Shown in pieces: positions 37,170 through 49,177 of a DNA stretch of 64,000 bases. The notes beneath the pieces are model-generated. The model was not told the origin of the DNA and made no database searches. It worked only from the letters and a program-made list of their open reading frames with translations. This DNA comes from Margaritifera margaritifera (lineage: Eukaryota > Mollusca > Bivalvia > Unionida > Margaritiferidae). The DNA lies in assembly GCA_029931535.1 (NCBI GenBank), contig JAQPZY010000848.1, forward strand, positions 62,001 to 126,000, in the 5' to 3' direction. Position numbers and translations under genes: made by a program. Positions within the stretch are counted from its first letter, which is position 1. Every line of letters starts with the position of its first letter.

Positions 37170-37590
37170 GCATGAGTAGTTGTTTTGGAATGACCACAAA
37201 AAAAGAAGAACAATATTTAAGACATATTTACCACGCTCTTGACATTCCAGTTGCTTACACAAATATTAATTAATTGTGGCAACAAATAATAGGGGATGAA
37301 AATAAAATAATATACAATGAATGGTAGAAATGGTTAACCGAACAATTTGCTGTCACATTTTAGAAGCAAATGAGAACAAGATTTACGGCCAAAAGAGTCT
37401 AAGTCAATCACGTACATAACTAATGGCAGGCAGACACTGTTGACTTACAAACATATGGAATATACAACAATGGACACAAATCCATTTGACAGTGATTGGT
37501 ACTTTTTAAAAATACGTCTGGAGTTAAAGAAAATAAAAAAGAGAAAGAAAGATGATATACACGATGCCTTTTGATACGTCTTTAAAGGGA
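37170..37590 (+). pseudogene. Polinton/Maverick integrase relic, second locus
   Basis: Broken plus-strand frames read RTRFTAKRV..VNHVHN, then WQADTVDLQTYGIYNNGHK from 37424, and after a frameshift LTVIGTF.KYVWS. These align with R.K..RNRV..GID..WQADLVDM, Y..GYKYIL and VID.FSKYAW of Polinton rve integrases. The first catalytic Asp (QAD) is kept; the second (VID) is changed to VIG. Confidence 0.8.
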
Positions 37591-37656
37591 GACAACAAGA
37601 AAATATACTGTTTGATGAGGGAAAATAATTTGAGAAAAAAAAAGTTATTAACTTAC

Positions 37657-37720
37657 AATTTTCACTCTCAATCATCTGAAGCATGTCATAGTTCCATAAG
37701 CGTTTAAGATATCTTTGAAC
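37657..37720 (-). CDS. Candidate 64-nt exon, phase 0 to 1
   Basis: Short open segment encoding VQRYLKRLWNYDMLQMIESE plus one residue, bounded by an acceptor ending gttgcag and a perfect donor T|gtaagt. Only phase 0 is open. The exon ends in phase 1, whereas the next candidate exon (36119-36227) is open only in phase 0, so including this one would break the frame. It may be an alternative or poison exon, part of a different gene, or chance. The polypyrimidine tract before the acceptor is poor. The plus strand beside it holds a Polinton integrase relic. Confidence 0.35.
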
Positions 37721-37829
37721 CTGCAACATGTGCTAATTCGGTTGTACTGTATTAGTTAGCAGGATATAGTTTGCAATGCTTCACAAATACATTTATCAAT
37801 TCCTCAAAAATGTCACATTACATCAATGT

Positions 37830-39350
37830 ATCCTTTTTTTGCGTAACAGTCATAAAGGTTACCTAATGTTTTAAGGCTGAAATGTTTCATGACATCCTGA
37901 ACATATTGATAATCATCATTTGACATGTTTGGGTCAATAAAACTGGACTGAAACTGTTATTTGTGTGGTACAACTGTTTCACAAATCCTTTCAAAGTTAT
38001 CGACATATTCGTGTGTGTAAATGTCTTTCCCAAAATATTTAGGTATCATTCCATAAAATATTTCAGTATCTCTGCAAATTTTTCATCATTTAAACATTTA
38101 ACCATCTGTTATACAGACTGTACTTCAATTTAAACCTATTTACAAGCCTTACTTGTTTAACCGTTATCTCTTTTCTTTTACCAACCTATCAATTCTTACT
38201 GAAAAAATAAATTCCTCGTCGTTGTTCGATTTTTACCTCTTCATCTGGATTATTTTAAACAACTGTTTTAGCAAAAAGATCATTGGCGTAACCATACACG
38301 CTATGAATGAATAATCTTATGAATAATTGCAAACAATTTCGTTATCACTCACATTTTCTACGTGTACTTTGATATCTCTGTGTCCTCAGTTATTTTTTCT
38401 CATATATGTAACATGTACATTTGTTGAATTTAAATGTTTTTCATCTTCCTCTGTGGACACCAAACGTTTTGCATTTTCCGTCTTAATTCTTCGTACACTA
38501 GTTTTGCAGTTTTACCAACGTGGAGTAAAATACCTATATACTGTTCCTCTATTAATTTTTACATTTTTATTTCTATCCGTCACGTCTATTTATATGTGAT
38601 GAAACCAATTGTGACAAATCCTTGATGGCAACGTAGGGTGACTTTCATTTTTGTAGTCATGATGATGACCACATTGATAAATATTTAGGATGCCAACATA
38701 TCTTTGTCTTCCTATTTCAGTAAGTCTAACAGATTTGATGCAGTTTCTGTTATATCAAATTCATTTTAATTGTTTTTCATATCCTTACGATCAGTTGGTT
38801 TTTTTAACACACATTCCACAGTAGAAAGAAACACACATCTTGTTCACACATCTTTATTTTTCACATTAAGACTTTGGTTTCATTAAGACAAGCTTTATTG
38901 TTCTTAACCCGTTCAGGCAAATTAATGTATGAGCTTTCTCTGGGTGGTTGATTTATATGGGCAATGCTCAATATTCAATCCTGAACATCCATTTGGTACA
39001 AACGATTACTTCCTGTACAAATTTGGTATGCACAATGTCAAATAAACATTGAATGACATTATCCATATCATCTCTCTTCAATAGATTCAGAAGCTTTATT
39101 ATGTAGTAAAAAAATGTATATACTTACCTTGTTCACTTTGTCTTGAGTGAGTCATTACCCCCGTTGGATCGTTAAATCTAATTAAGCTTTCACATAGCCA
39201 TATTACCGAACTTTTGGAATGATGATCTTTTTCAAATATAGTTAAATGTCTTTCAAAAATTAATACAAAGCTTGATAGTTGTCACGATAAAATCTATACC
39301 CATTACACATTTCTTTAAAAAAAATCTTTAGGTCTTTAACTGATAATTCT
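37830..39350 (-). pseudogene. Polinton/Maverick DNA polymerase B relic
   Basis: Minus-strand pieces, in protein order: near 38930-38870 INLPERVKNNKACLN; near 38630-38560 YVAIKDLSQLVSSHINRRD; near 38110-38050 VKCLNDEKFAEILKYF; near 38020-37970 FGKDIYTHEYVDNFERICET; and 37950-37850 FIDPNMSNDDYQYVQDVMKH followed by LKTLGNLYDCYAKKG. These match the N-terminal and exonuclease part of protein-primed PolB from Polintons (WIKDLSRL.SSQ, KG.YPYEYMDS.ERF.ET, LTDE.IS..DYQ.AQ.VW..F....LGDYHDLYLK.D). Many stops and shifts; the polymerase palm is absent. It is convergent with the integrase relic. Confidence 0.8.
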
Positions 39351-40569
39351 GTTTAAATTCTGTCTATTTGTAGGGCTTAATTTCTTTCCTTAGAGACGTA
39401 TTTTAGGGGATTGTAACTTTTATCACATGTTTAGTATTGAAGCATCACGTATCAGTGTATTTATTTTCATTTATTTAGCTAAAACTATTTCAATATATAT
39501 TTAGCTGTTTTTCATGTGTTTTATCTATGACAATTAACTTTTGATCTTTACCATAAATTTAACAAAAGCCCAGCTGCTCTCTCTTGGCTGTCAATCCCTG
39601 CAAACAGCCATCTCTAGAGTTCTGCGTACACCTAGCCGCCCTCAGGAAAGATTGCTTTGCTTTTTCTTACCATTAATTAGGAGGGTTGTTGCTTTGGTTT
39701 CTTACATCAAATCAGCCGTAATGTTGCTGAATCACTTCAATTACACGGTTGAAGTTTACCCACATTGGAATCCTGAGGACACAACAAAAGGCTAGAAGCT
39801 CTGAAAGTAATTTAATCTGTATGCATAGCGATAGCATTCTCCTGAGCTTTAGGGTGCACCACAGTTTCACCTGACTGTAATATGAAGTAACGTCAACTTA
39901 TACACTTGGCACCGGTTTGATGGAACACTCGCTTGACCCAATTTTCATTTTCACCCAAATGCATGGTCAAGCTACAACGATGAATCGACGACATGAAGCA
40001 AGTACGTTCAATTTACATAGAACAAATGCTTACTACTCACAGGAACCGAACAGCAGGTCGTTCGTTCTGTAATTCAACGTGCGATATGTATTGACTAAGC
40101 GGTCTAAGTTATGAACACTGTATAATTACCTGTGTACTAACTGTAGACATGGCTTGTGCCAAAGGGATAACAACATATACATATCTGAATAGTAGGATCC
40201 CTGTACATATTCTCTTAAATCAATCAGGTTTGCTAATTTTTTAAATGCTAATATGTCAGTACAAATTTACCTACAATTGTAGCATTGATTTTAGTATGAC
40301 TTTAAATTAATTGACATATGGCGACATCAATACGTAATCCAAAATTATATGTTGTGACTGCAACAAACAAAAGTACTACATTAGAATCATAAACAGTTTC
40401 ATAATTGTGCTAACTGATGCAAAACCTACTATTCATAAGTGGCATAAATGAATGATCTCGCCCGCTCATGAGCTGCTAGTCTTTCAATGAGTTAAAACCT
40501 AAAGGGAATCGTGTCTAATTTCCCTTTAAAGCTGTGAATACTGATTTATGTACAATGATACCCACAAGT

Positions 40570-40696
40570 CTTTTTAAAGATGAACTATTGTTCAATATTT
40601 TTTATTTCTATTTTTACGGGTGGTGCACAAAAATATGAGTGCTCTAGTAATTTGTTTTAATTTTCAAGTCGCCTTCAATCCTGCTGGTCTAGCAAT
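40570..40696 (+). repeat. Dispersed repeat D, copy 1
   Basis: aaagatgaactattg..gtgcacaaaaatatgagtgc tctagtaattt..caatcctgctggtcta is shared with 43253-43378 in the same orientation. Confidence 0.75.
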
Positions 40697-41001
40697 TTTG
40701 TTTAAAAATTTAAATATCGTATCACTTTACGTCATGTAAAACACACCAAAAAATAAGAGATCCAGATCTCTCAATAACTTACTACTTTCCTCTCTCTGGA
40801 AGTCTTGAAAGTTAAGATATTTACTCTCCCAATAACATAAGTACTTGAATAATTCTACAAGTTTAATAAAAGAAAACATACTACTTTTTCTCTAATATAT
40901 TTGTTATAAGTTCGTCTTAAATATGCATATAATGGACAACAAATAACTTTATCTTCTATTTAAGTGCAACATGTGCAATATCTTTTTTCAGAAAGAGCAA
41001 T

Positions 41002-41112
<111 letters not shown>

Positions 41113-41624
41113 TGACGTTCAGTGTGTCCTACCTCGATATATAGCTTGTAATGGGTATACCCTTCATTCCAATAAACCAGATCAGCGTCGTTCAGCGAGT
41201 CAGAACTCTAGAAATCAAATAAAAGTAAGAGTTACTTTTAGGAAGCATACAGAAGCTTTAAGAAAGAAACCATGGCAATTTTGAATGTTTTCAATTTAGT
41301 AAATACTTTATAGAATTTGGCAACATGAATCAGCACTTCTGGGTCCAACTATTTACAACATAGCTTGAAACTTAAATGGATGAAGTGACATTACAGCAAT
41401 CAAAGATTAATGTAGATGATATTACTTCCATTTTGCAATCGTTACTAATCCCGTGAAAGCCACAATGACTACATGAACACCCGGGAAATTATTTTAATAT
41501 TGATGGAAATCTCTGACATACTGCGTTTTAAATATTTTTAAAGATGAGGAATTTTGCCACCTCATTTACATGCCACATAGTTATTAAGTAAACATATATT
41601 TATTTTTATTAATTTTTTATTGGA

Positions 41625-41627
<3 letters not shown>

Positions 41628-41719
<92 letters not shown>
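41628..41719. repeat. (TA)n microsatellite at an exon boundary
   Basis: About 46 units ending 5 bases from the donor of the 41724-42824 exon. It produces a long spurious Tyr-Ile extension in the open frame. Confidence 0.98.
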
Positions 41720-41722
<3 letters not shown>

Positions 41723-41723
41723 C

Positions 41724-42824
41724 CTTATTTTCCTGCAGCTCTTTGACATCACCGTGTACACCACCTCTCTTCTCAGTTCCTTGTTTATTTGTTTTCACAT
41801 TCGCAAGATCTTCTGCCTTTTTTTGCACACGTTCTGAGGCATCTAGCGCTGTCTTCATGTTCTCTGTCTTTGTCATCACATTCTCAGCGCTGTTTTCATC
41901 TGTCTTCACAATTGAGGCGATTGCTTTAGTTTCCATCTCAATTTCCATTGGTTTCTCTAGCTTTGACTTTTTCCTTTCCTCAAAAATGACAACGGATGCA
42001 TCCGTAAATTTTTTAGTGCTGATTTTTTTATGTACTTCTAAGATGCTATCCGTGTTTGCCTTGTCAATGGATTGGTTTGGGAATGTATCATATTTCTCTT
42101 TCGTCTTTGTATCGGTCTCGTCTTTCTTTGCCATTGTGGTAGCAGTTACTACACCAAGGTCTTTTTCGACATCAATTTTCTTGTCACGACCATCATCAGA
42201 AACTTCATCGCTTTCGGCATCATTGTCGCTTCTTTCTTCATTCTCCACACACGCAGAAGATAAACACTGCTTACTTTTCTCTCCAACCTCTTCAAAAGCA
42301 AAAGCAGAACTTTGTTTGGCATCATCGACCTGATACTTTTTTGACCGTGTGCTAAATAGGCTTTGCATTCTCTTTTTCACTGAGCCTGCTTCAGAATGCG
42401 GTAGTTTTTTGGTGATGCTCTTATTTATTTTATTTAACAGAGATCTGCTAATATCAAGCTCTTTCTTGTCATCTGAGACATTGTTCTTGACATCTTTATC
42501 ATAGGCTGAAACTATTTCATCAGCAGAAGAAAAGGTATCGTGTCTTTCTTGATCATCTGTCAAAGTCACTGTCCCTTTGTCCGTGAAAGACACATGTCTT
42601 GAAGACATTGCTCTGTGTAATTCGTCTTTCTCTCGTACACCTAAATCAGTTTCAACGGTAGAAAGACTGTCAGTTTTTTCAAGATCTTCCATCGCACTTT
42701 GATACTCGTGAAGATCTGATACTGATAAAAATGCTCCATGAACATGGCGAACGAGTTCTTCTCTCTTCCTTTCGAATGTGTGCGGTGAAACTGCATTTCG
42801 AATTGGGATTCCAACGTCACCAGC
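41724..42824 (-). CDS. Large internal exon, charged disordered region, probable cytosolic N-terminus of the iRhom-like gene
   Basis: An open stretch of exactly 367 codons, phase 0 at both ends. The acceptor is a T-rich tract ending in ttatttcag just 5' of 42824; the donor is AAG|gttgaa at 41723. The product starts AGDVGIPIRNAVSPHTFERK and is rich in Lys, Glu, Asp, Ser and Thr, with an acidic patch (about residues 205-225) and no hydrophobic segment, so it looks soluble and mostly disordered. The frame stays open upstream through the intron to an apparent Met at 42875 and downstream into a (TA)n tract that would read as Tyr-Ile repeats; both are intronic read-through. The donor is weak and sits 5 bases from about 90 bp of (TA)n. 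I do not recognise the sequence in any family. It could be the cytosolic tail of the iRhom-like protein, which is also long and poorly ordered in known iRhoms, or an exon of a separate upstream gene. Confidence 0.65.
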
Positions 42825-43252
42825 CTGAAATAATTTGAATATTTTTAATGTGATAGAGACCGTGTCTTTAAACAAACAGAAGAAGAAAAGGAAAAAAAGG
42901 AGAAAAATATCTGGATTTTTTTGTCTAATTGTGGAATTTGATTTTTATGGTAGTATGTAAAGGAAATATCAAATATCTTTGCGAATGGCACATAAATGAA
43001 TCAATTTAAAAACAAAGGATTGCATATTCTATTAAATTTTCCAAGGTATGATTGCAATACAAAGCATAATATAACGGGAAAAATCACGGTTTGTTTGGAG
43101 TTAAAACCACACCTTCCAAAGTATACGAACCTACCAGTGTTACAAAGAGTCACGTAAATCTATGTGTATCAATATATATATATATATTTGTAAGAATTAG
43201 ATCTTGAATTTTGCCTATGTATTTATTTTTTTATTTAAAATTGTGCAATCTT

Positions 43253-43450
43253 TGTAAAGATGAACTATAGCCGAGTATTTTTTATTTTATTTGTATGGGT
43301 GATACACAAAAATATGAGTGCTCTAGTAATTTTTGAAACTTTCAAGACGACTCCAATCTTGCTGGTCTAAATTTCGCGCGATAATTATTGACATTTTAAA
43401 TCATTATTATCATTTATTAATTTGTTCATGCCTTTTCTAAGCGTTAATTA
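43253..43450 (+). repeat. Dispersed repeat D, copy 2, plus a second short repeat
   Basis: 43253-43378 matches 40570-40696. The following 43398-43450 (cattattatcatttatta..ttttctaagcgttaat) also matches 43920-43972, so a further short repeat is nested here. Confidence 0.7.
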
Positions 43451-43524
43451 CTATGTGGGCGAACTCTACACAGAAACGAATTGCACCATTTTGCACCTTT
43501 CCGTGTCTTCCGAGTAGTTCTGCC

Positions 43525-43526
<2 letters not shown>

Positions 43527-43561
<35 letters not shown>
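43527..43561. repeat. Poly-A tract
   Basis: Thirty-five uninterrupted A, followed by aagaaagaac and a short A/T run. Could be a retrotransposed tail, but no recognisable element precedes it. Confidence 0.9.
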
Positions 43562-43564
<3 letters not shown>

Positions 43565-44064
43565 AAGAACAAAAAAAATTTTTTTTTTACAGGAATGCAC
43601 ATCTTTTCTCTAAGTGAATGAATACATGTGAAAGTTCATTCTCGATATTTGAAATATATATGCTAATCTAAAATTAACTAGACCAATCTGACTATGAAGG
43701 CAATTAGTGAAGCGAACACGAAATAATTTTAATTTGATTTCTTTTTATACATCATGATGGCAAACAGGGAGAGAAATGGCCAAAGAAGACACATTTATTA
43801 GTATCTTGATCGTAACCTGTATGTGTTCCAGAGATACATTTAAGTTATTGCGAGTTACATCCTTAGTGAAAGTTATTTATAGCCTCAGTAAAAATTTACC
43901 TACACCATGCACATAACATTCATCATTATTATCATCTATTACTCTGTTTCACGCTTTTTCTAAGCGTTAATGTTTATTCGTATTTAAAAATTCTGTTAAT
44001 TTATCAAGTATTCTCCTGTAGAATCCAGGGATAGCACTTTCTTCTGTGTTTGGTGTATATTTGC

Positions 44065-44185
<121 letters not shown>

Positions 44186-44639
44186 GTATCAATCAGAAAG
44201 CAATGGTTGTATTTGGGGAAAGTGGTTGGTGTGAAAAAATGTGCATAGTGTGGATTACATTACAGCATAGAATAATGATGCTACTTCACTGTTCATAGAA
44301 ACATTGATGTAACACACCAATTAAAATCATAATATGATAAAACTTCTGGTAGATACAGTTGATAGATGACTGGTAAACTTTGGAGGACATTGGGAAATTA
44401 AAATGAGTTTGTTGTACATATATGTTTATGAAATAGTCGAACCATCTCATATGAGACCCGTTACAATAACTCATACAGAGACAAACACATGTTGACATGA
44501 TAACTATACTTCAATAAGATCCTTTTAATGATTATAAAGATGGAAAGTATCACCATGTTTGAATAAAAAAAAGTTCCAATATTATTATAACAAAGAGATT
44601 AACATATATCAGGGATAGAAATATATCTGTAAAATATGC

Positions 44640-44840
44640 TTGAATTTTGTCTTTAAACCAGATAAATTAGCAGTGTTACAGTGTTACAACGTAGAAAATT
44701 CTATGGTTATAATGCCTGATGAAGAATCAGTTGTAATATTCAAAAACTATCAACACCAAATAAACACTCCGTGTGTCATTAGAATGATTTTGAAAGTATT
44801 ATCGTGCCATTTGAAAAATATACAAGGATAAAATATTTAG
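44640..44840 (+). pseudogene. Polinton DNA polymerase B fragment, third locus
   Basis: Reads MPDEESVVIFKNYQHQINTP then CVI, and after a +1 shift at about 44785 DFESIIVPFEKYTRIK. The order matches the start of the exonuclease domain in Polinton PolB (FKNY...PFVIYADFES), with the Exo I DFE motif retained. It ends at a stop near 44831 in one frame. Continuing coding-like frames at 45405-45590 (Lys/Glu-rich) may belong to the same insertion. Confidence 0.6.
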
Positions 44841-45117
44841 TTTATCACAAATAAATAAGAAAGTTCCTGGACTTTCCCAGGGTGAGCTGAACGGTGAACC
44901 TATTCACGTAATTTGTGGGCTAAAGTAAAAACTTATTAAATCAGGACTGATAAAAATACGGAAAGAAAGTCTGTAAAGCCCCCACCCACTGCCAAAAAAG
45001 GTGTAATCAAACAAATAATATACAATTTGAAATATTTGTTCAATCACATGGAAAAATTATAAAGAGACGAATTTAGTCAGATCTTATAATCATGAGACGC
45101 ATAACATCAAAATGAAT

Positions 45118-45345
45118 AAAGTAGTTTTGTCTATGTATGAGAACAATTGTTATTTTGGTTGACAACATAAATGCATTACGTTATAGACATCAAATAATGT
45201 AGTTTTGTCTATGTATGACATTTGTGTTTTTGGTTGACAACATAAATGCATTACGTTATAGACATCAAATACTGTAGTTTTGTCTATTTATGACAGTTGT
45301 TATTTGGTTGACAACATAAATGCATTACATTATAGACATTAAAGA
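45118..45345 (+). repeat. 75-79-bp tandem repeat, 3 copies
   Basis: Unit gtagttttgtctatgtatga..ggttgacaacataaatgcat..tatagacatcaaa recurs at about 45122, 45200 and 45274 with small indels in the middle. Confidence 0.93.
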
Positions 45346-46212
45346 GATAAACAAGATTCATTAAAACTTTGTGAAGAATTGAAAGTGGGGAGCTTCTAAT
45401 TGCATTGAAAAGATTATTTATTAAACAACAGGAAACTGAATTAAAAAGTTACGTGGTTGCTGTAAGATTGTCTATTCGAAAATATGATCTACGAGATCTA
45501 ATTTTTGAAATGTATGAAAAACAGAATGAAAAGTTAAAAAGTAGATTAGTACAGAAACAGACACAAACAAAAAAAAAAAACGTATTGTAAGAGCAGTTGA
45601 AAAGTGTTGACAGTAAACAACTGCAATTAGTTGGAATCTAACACTGTAGGAGATAACTTTAGAGAAAATATCAAAGAGATTAATGAAAAGTGAAAGAAAA
45701 ATCACCATCAGGAGGAGACAGGCTAAAACAACTAACATCAGCTGATATAGCTACCGCAATAGATATGACAATATCAACAGGTGCTCTGTATAAAATTGTG
45801 TTCACGGTTTAGTAGGGGATGGTTGAAGAAGTGCTGCTCCATCAGGATTAATAAATATTTAAAATTATTTGTTTGAGTGAGGAAAAACACAAACAAACAA
45901 GTAGCATAAGTCGAATCAGTGGCAGAATTATCAGCTGGATTTTGAAAACAGCCGGACAGGTTGTTTCTTTCCTTGCTGAACATGTTATTTTCTTAATTTG
46001 GCATTAGTGGATTTGTTATTTGACTGTTTTGGCATTAGTGGGGTGTTTTTTTTTTGTTGTACTATTGATCGGAGGTGTAAGCACGGCCTAAAGAGGACTG
46101 CAAAACACGATCAGAAATTTATAACCTATTTCATAAATTGAACAATAGTAGCTCCTACAACCATTAGTATCAAGATAATAATTGTTTATTTTATGTTCAA
46201 TATTATTTGTTG

Positions 46213-46473
46213 ACGCTTTTAACTTCCCATGTATCGGGGTACTAAATCGCATTGGCAGATCTGACAATTCTAACTTCCCATGTATCGGGCTACTAAATCG
46301 CATTGGCAGATCTGACAGTTCTAACTTCCCATGTATCGGGCTACTAAATCGCATTGGCAGATCTGACAATTCTAACTTCCCATGTATCGGGCTACTAAAT
46401 CGCATTGGCAGATCTGACAGTTCTAACTTCCCATGTATCGGGCTACTAAATCGCATTGGCAGATCTGACAGTT
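46213..46473. repeat. 51-bp minisatellite, 5 copies, open on both strands
   Basis: The unit aacttcccatgtatcgggct..gcattggcagatctgaca occurs five times, nearly identical. As 51 is 17 codons, both strands keep a 17-residue repeat open (NFPCIGLLNRIGRSD type on plus, ELSDLPMRFSSPIHGK type on minus). It sits just 5' of the LINE ORF1 relic. Confidence 0.95.
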
Positions 46474-46582
46474 GGACTATCGTCATCATAATCCTTCTTC
46501 TCTATAATAACTTTGTATCCCCTTTATCTTCTTATTTGTACCCTACAGTATTCAAGACGGTATTGTTTACGTTTGATAAAAT

Positions 46583-47080
46583 GTACAGTTTGATCCTAAG
46601 AAGGACAGCGCCGAGACTATGGTTCTGCGTGTGTTTCAAGATAAGCTGCACGTGTACGTCTGGCCTAAAGACATTGACCGTGCTCACATTGTGGGCAAAG
46701 TAAATAAGAAAGGGAAGGCCAAGCTAATCATATGGTTCCAGTCATACAAGGCAAGATAGAAGGTTATTCGTGTGAGGGAAACTCTGAAGGGCGACCCTGT
46801 GTAAGCTAATTTTGGTAGAGGATCTTTCCAAGTACCCTTTCAACCTGGTGAAAATACTTTGGACATTGAAGAAGACCAAAAAGATTTAATATTTCTGGAT
46901 ATTTGATGGAAAAATCTACATGCAACATATGGAATGTAGTCCTGTAAAGCGAGTCATTACCTTGAAAGAATTCTCAGAGGCCACAAACTTACAAAATTTA
47001 GATGAACTGATTGCAGAAATAGATGCTGCAGAGAGTCAAGAAACTGCACAGAGAGGAGCTCGAAAATAAACAGTATACAA
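46583..47080 (+). pseudogene. LINE ORF1 relic
   Basis: First frame: AETMVLRVFQDKLHVYVWP and DIDRAHIVGKVNKKGKAKLI then WFQSYKAR and a stop at 46755; after that VIRVRETLKGDP and later frames with stops. Matches the RNA-binding ORF1 of many LINEs (DI..AHR.G, PIIV.F.SYK.R..V...R..LKG). Confidence 0.7.
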
Positions 47081-47761
47081 TGCACACACTGTACCTGACC
47101 TTGGCTGTAAATACTGGATCTAGCCTAATTTAGTGACTATACCAAGATAGTTTCCCTTGGAAGTTCTTTCCTCTTATAAATGTTTCATAAGTATAAATAA
47201 CCTATGCACTCTACTCTACTTATTACTAACTCTGGTATAACCTTCTAATTCTGTTACTCTTTATATTGTCTCTACCTTAAACTGCCCAACCATAACCCCT
47301 TGTACATGCAATGCTTAAGTCAGTGATGTTTTTACGATAAATTCTTTACTTGCTTTCTATGCATCACTTTGTTTTCTTCATAATTTATGTTTCTCATTCA
47401 ACTTTCTTTAGTCTAATCTTTTTCATAATAAAACCCGTGGCAGGTTCAATAAGACCGATATCATGCCTTAGACACACTAGTTATTGGATGCTAGGATTCA
47501 GTAGTCGTTCTTGTTTATCCCATCCCTTTGATCTACTGTACTATTGCCAAATGATTAGTGCAACTATTTTCTATAGGATAAGCATCGGACTATTCCTCAA
47601 TTAAGCCATAAGCCTAAATAGGAAGAAAATTGCGAGCTTTAACGATAGTTTTTTTTTTTTTGCGAATCTTCTACTAATTATAGGTCTGAAGTCACTACAG
47701 ATAATGACACAATTAGACTCTTGTTTACACATTTTGATTATATATCTTCACAAGTGTTTAT

Positions 47762-48600
47762 ATGCGTTTTTTTTTTTTTTTTTTTTTTTTTAGTTCATTG
47801 GCATTATCAGTGGTCATGTTTGTACTGTGGATTTTACTCTTAATTATGCTTTCATGGGATGTAGAACTAAATCCAGGTCACGTAACACAGGTAGTTGCAT
47901 CATTATCATCATCATCATCATCTAGCAGCAATTCTCCGGCAGAGAATACAATATCATTCGTACATTGAAACATACGGTCTGCTCGTAATAAATTAGACTA
48001 CATATCAACCCATCTGGATGATTTTCATAATAATTGTAATAACTGAAACCCATCTTGATGACAGTATACAAGATTATCTCATCACTGAATGGTTTCATAA
48101 ACCAGTCAGAAACGATAGGTGCAGTCGCGGTGGCGGTGTTATGGTCTATGTAATCAACAAGATAATGTTTAGAACATGGTTGGAACTATTAGATAAAACT
48201 ATGAATGTTTATGGATAGAACTTTCTGCACAGCGTTGTAATTATTTAATATGCGTTGTTTATAGACCTCCATCAGTAACATTGAGTTTCTGGGATTCCTG
48301 AAATAATACCAATGAGCGTGCCCTAAATCTCTCTAAAAATATTATTTTACTCGGGGATTTAAATGAGGACTAATTCAATGCCAATTTGAGAAATCTCAGG
48401 GATACAAGGTCATTCAACAGTTTAGAAAATAGAATATCTGACCCTACGAGGATAATTGACATCTCTTCTACTTTACTTTACCCTATTATAGTATCTAACA
48501 CAGTTGACGTGTGGCGCTCGGGTGTAATTCCTGTTGAACAATCTATAAGTGACCATCGAGCTACATTTCTGATTATTAAAAGCGTATTTGAGTTTTGTTC
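47762..48600 (+). pseudogene. LINE ORF2 N-terminus: degenerate 2A-like motif and endonuclease
   Basis: The frame at 47762 begins with a poly-Phe run from poly-T, then a hydrophobic stretch LWILLLIMLSW and DVELNPGH (47858-47881), which is a 2A-like motif D(V/I)E.NPGP with the final Pro replaced by His, and a Ser run. The endonuclease follows in shifted frames: RSARNKLDYISTHLDDF, ITETHLDDSIQDYLI (metal-binding TETHLD), RNDRCSRGGGVMVYV, GDLNE-like block near 48355 and SDHRATFLII. Stops and shifts separate these. Confidence 0.8.
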
Positions 48601-49177
48601 AAGCTACAAAAGAGTTGTTTGGCTCTATAACAAAGCTGATTTTAACACATTAAATTATATTATTTTATTTACAAACTGGGATAGTGTACATCAAAGTTGT
48701 TATAACATTAATAAAGTTGCAGTTAGATTTACCTCCATGTTTACAGATTTTGCTAAAATATGTGTTATGACAGTAAATTGCGCAGAACCACTAGAAAGCG
48801 AGATCATATAAATAGAAGTGCAAACAAAGAATAATAATCCCAACCTATGGTCACAATTCAGAAAATTCAAAAATAAGGTAAACAGCCAGGAAATAATTTG
48901 CAAACGAAATATTTTTCTCAAAATATGATAACATTGAAAACATGGGATACAACCCCAAGGAATATTGTCATCTAATTAGACAATTAAACAAAACAAATTA
49001 AATATAATACCACCACCTGAGTATGCGACAGACTATGGAACTGAAGTAAGAGCATTTACTGATTCAGAAAAATAAGAATGTTTAAACACTGTTTTCAATA
49101 CAATATCCAAAGCTGATGATACCGACATTGAACTATCTCAAATCTGTTACAAGACGAATGACAAATTATCAGAAATA

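Noticed and set aside
38327..38625. 90- and 63-codon plus frames
   Set aside because: Shadows of the minus-strand polymerase B relic.
41620..42333. 237-codon plus-strand frame
   Set aside because: Shadow of the minus-strand exon, beginning in (TA)n.
41562..42875. Full 437-codon minus-strand frame taken as one ORF with its own start
   Set aside because: The first 17 codons are intron before a clear acceptor and the last ~53 run through (TA)n after the donor; only 41724-42824 is treated as exon.
43527..43561. Processed pseudogene marked by the poly-A tract
   Set aside because: No coding or transposon sequence could be linked to either side, and no target duplication seen.
46182..46703. 173-codon plus-strand frame as a gene
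   Set aside because: It is the 51-bp minisatellite followed by the wrong frame of the LINE ORF1 relic.
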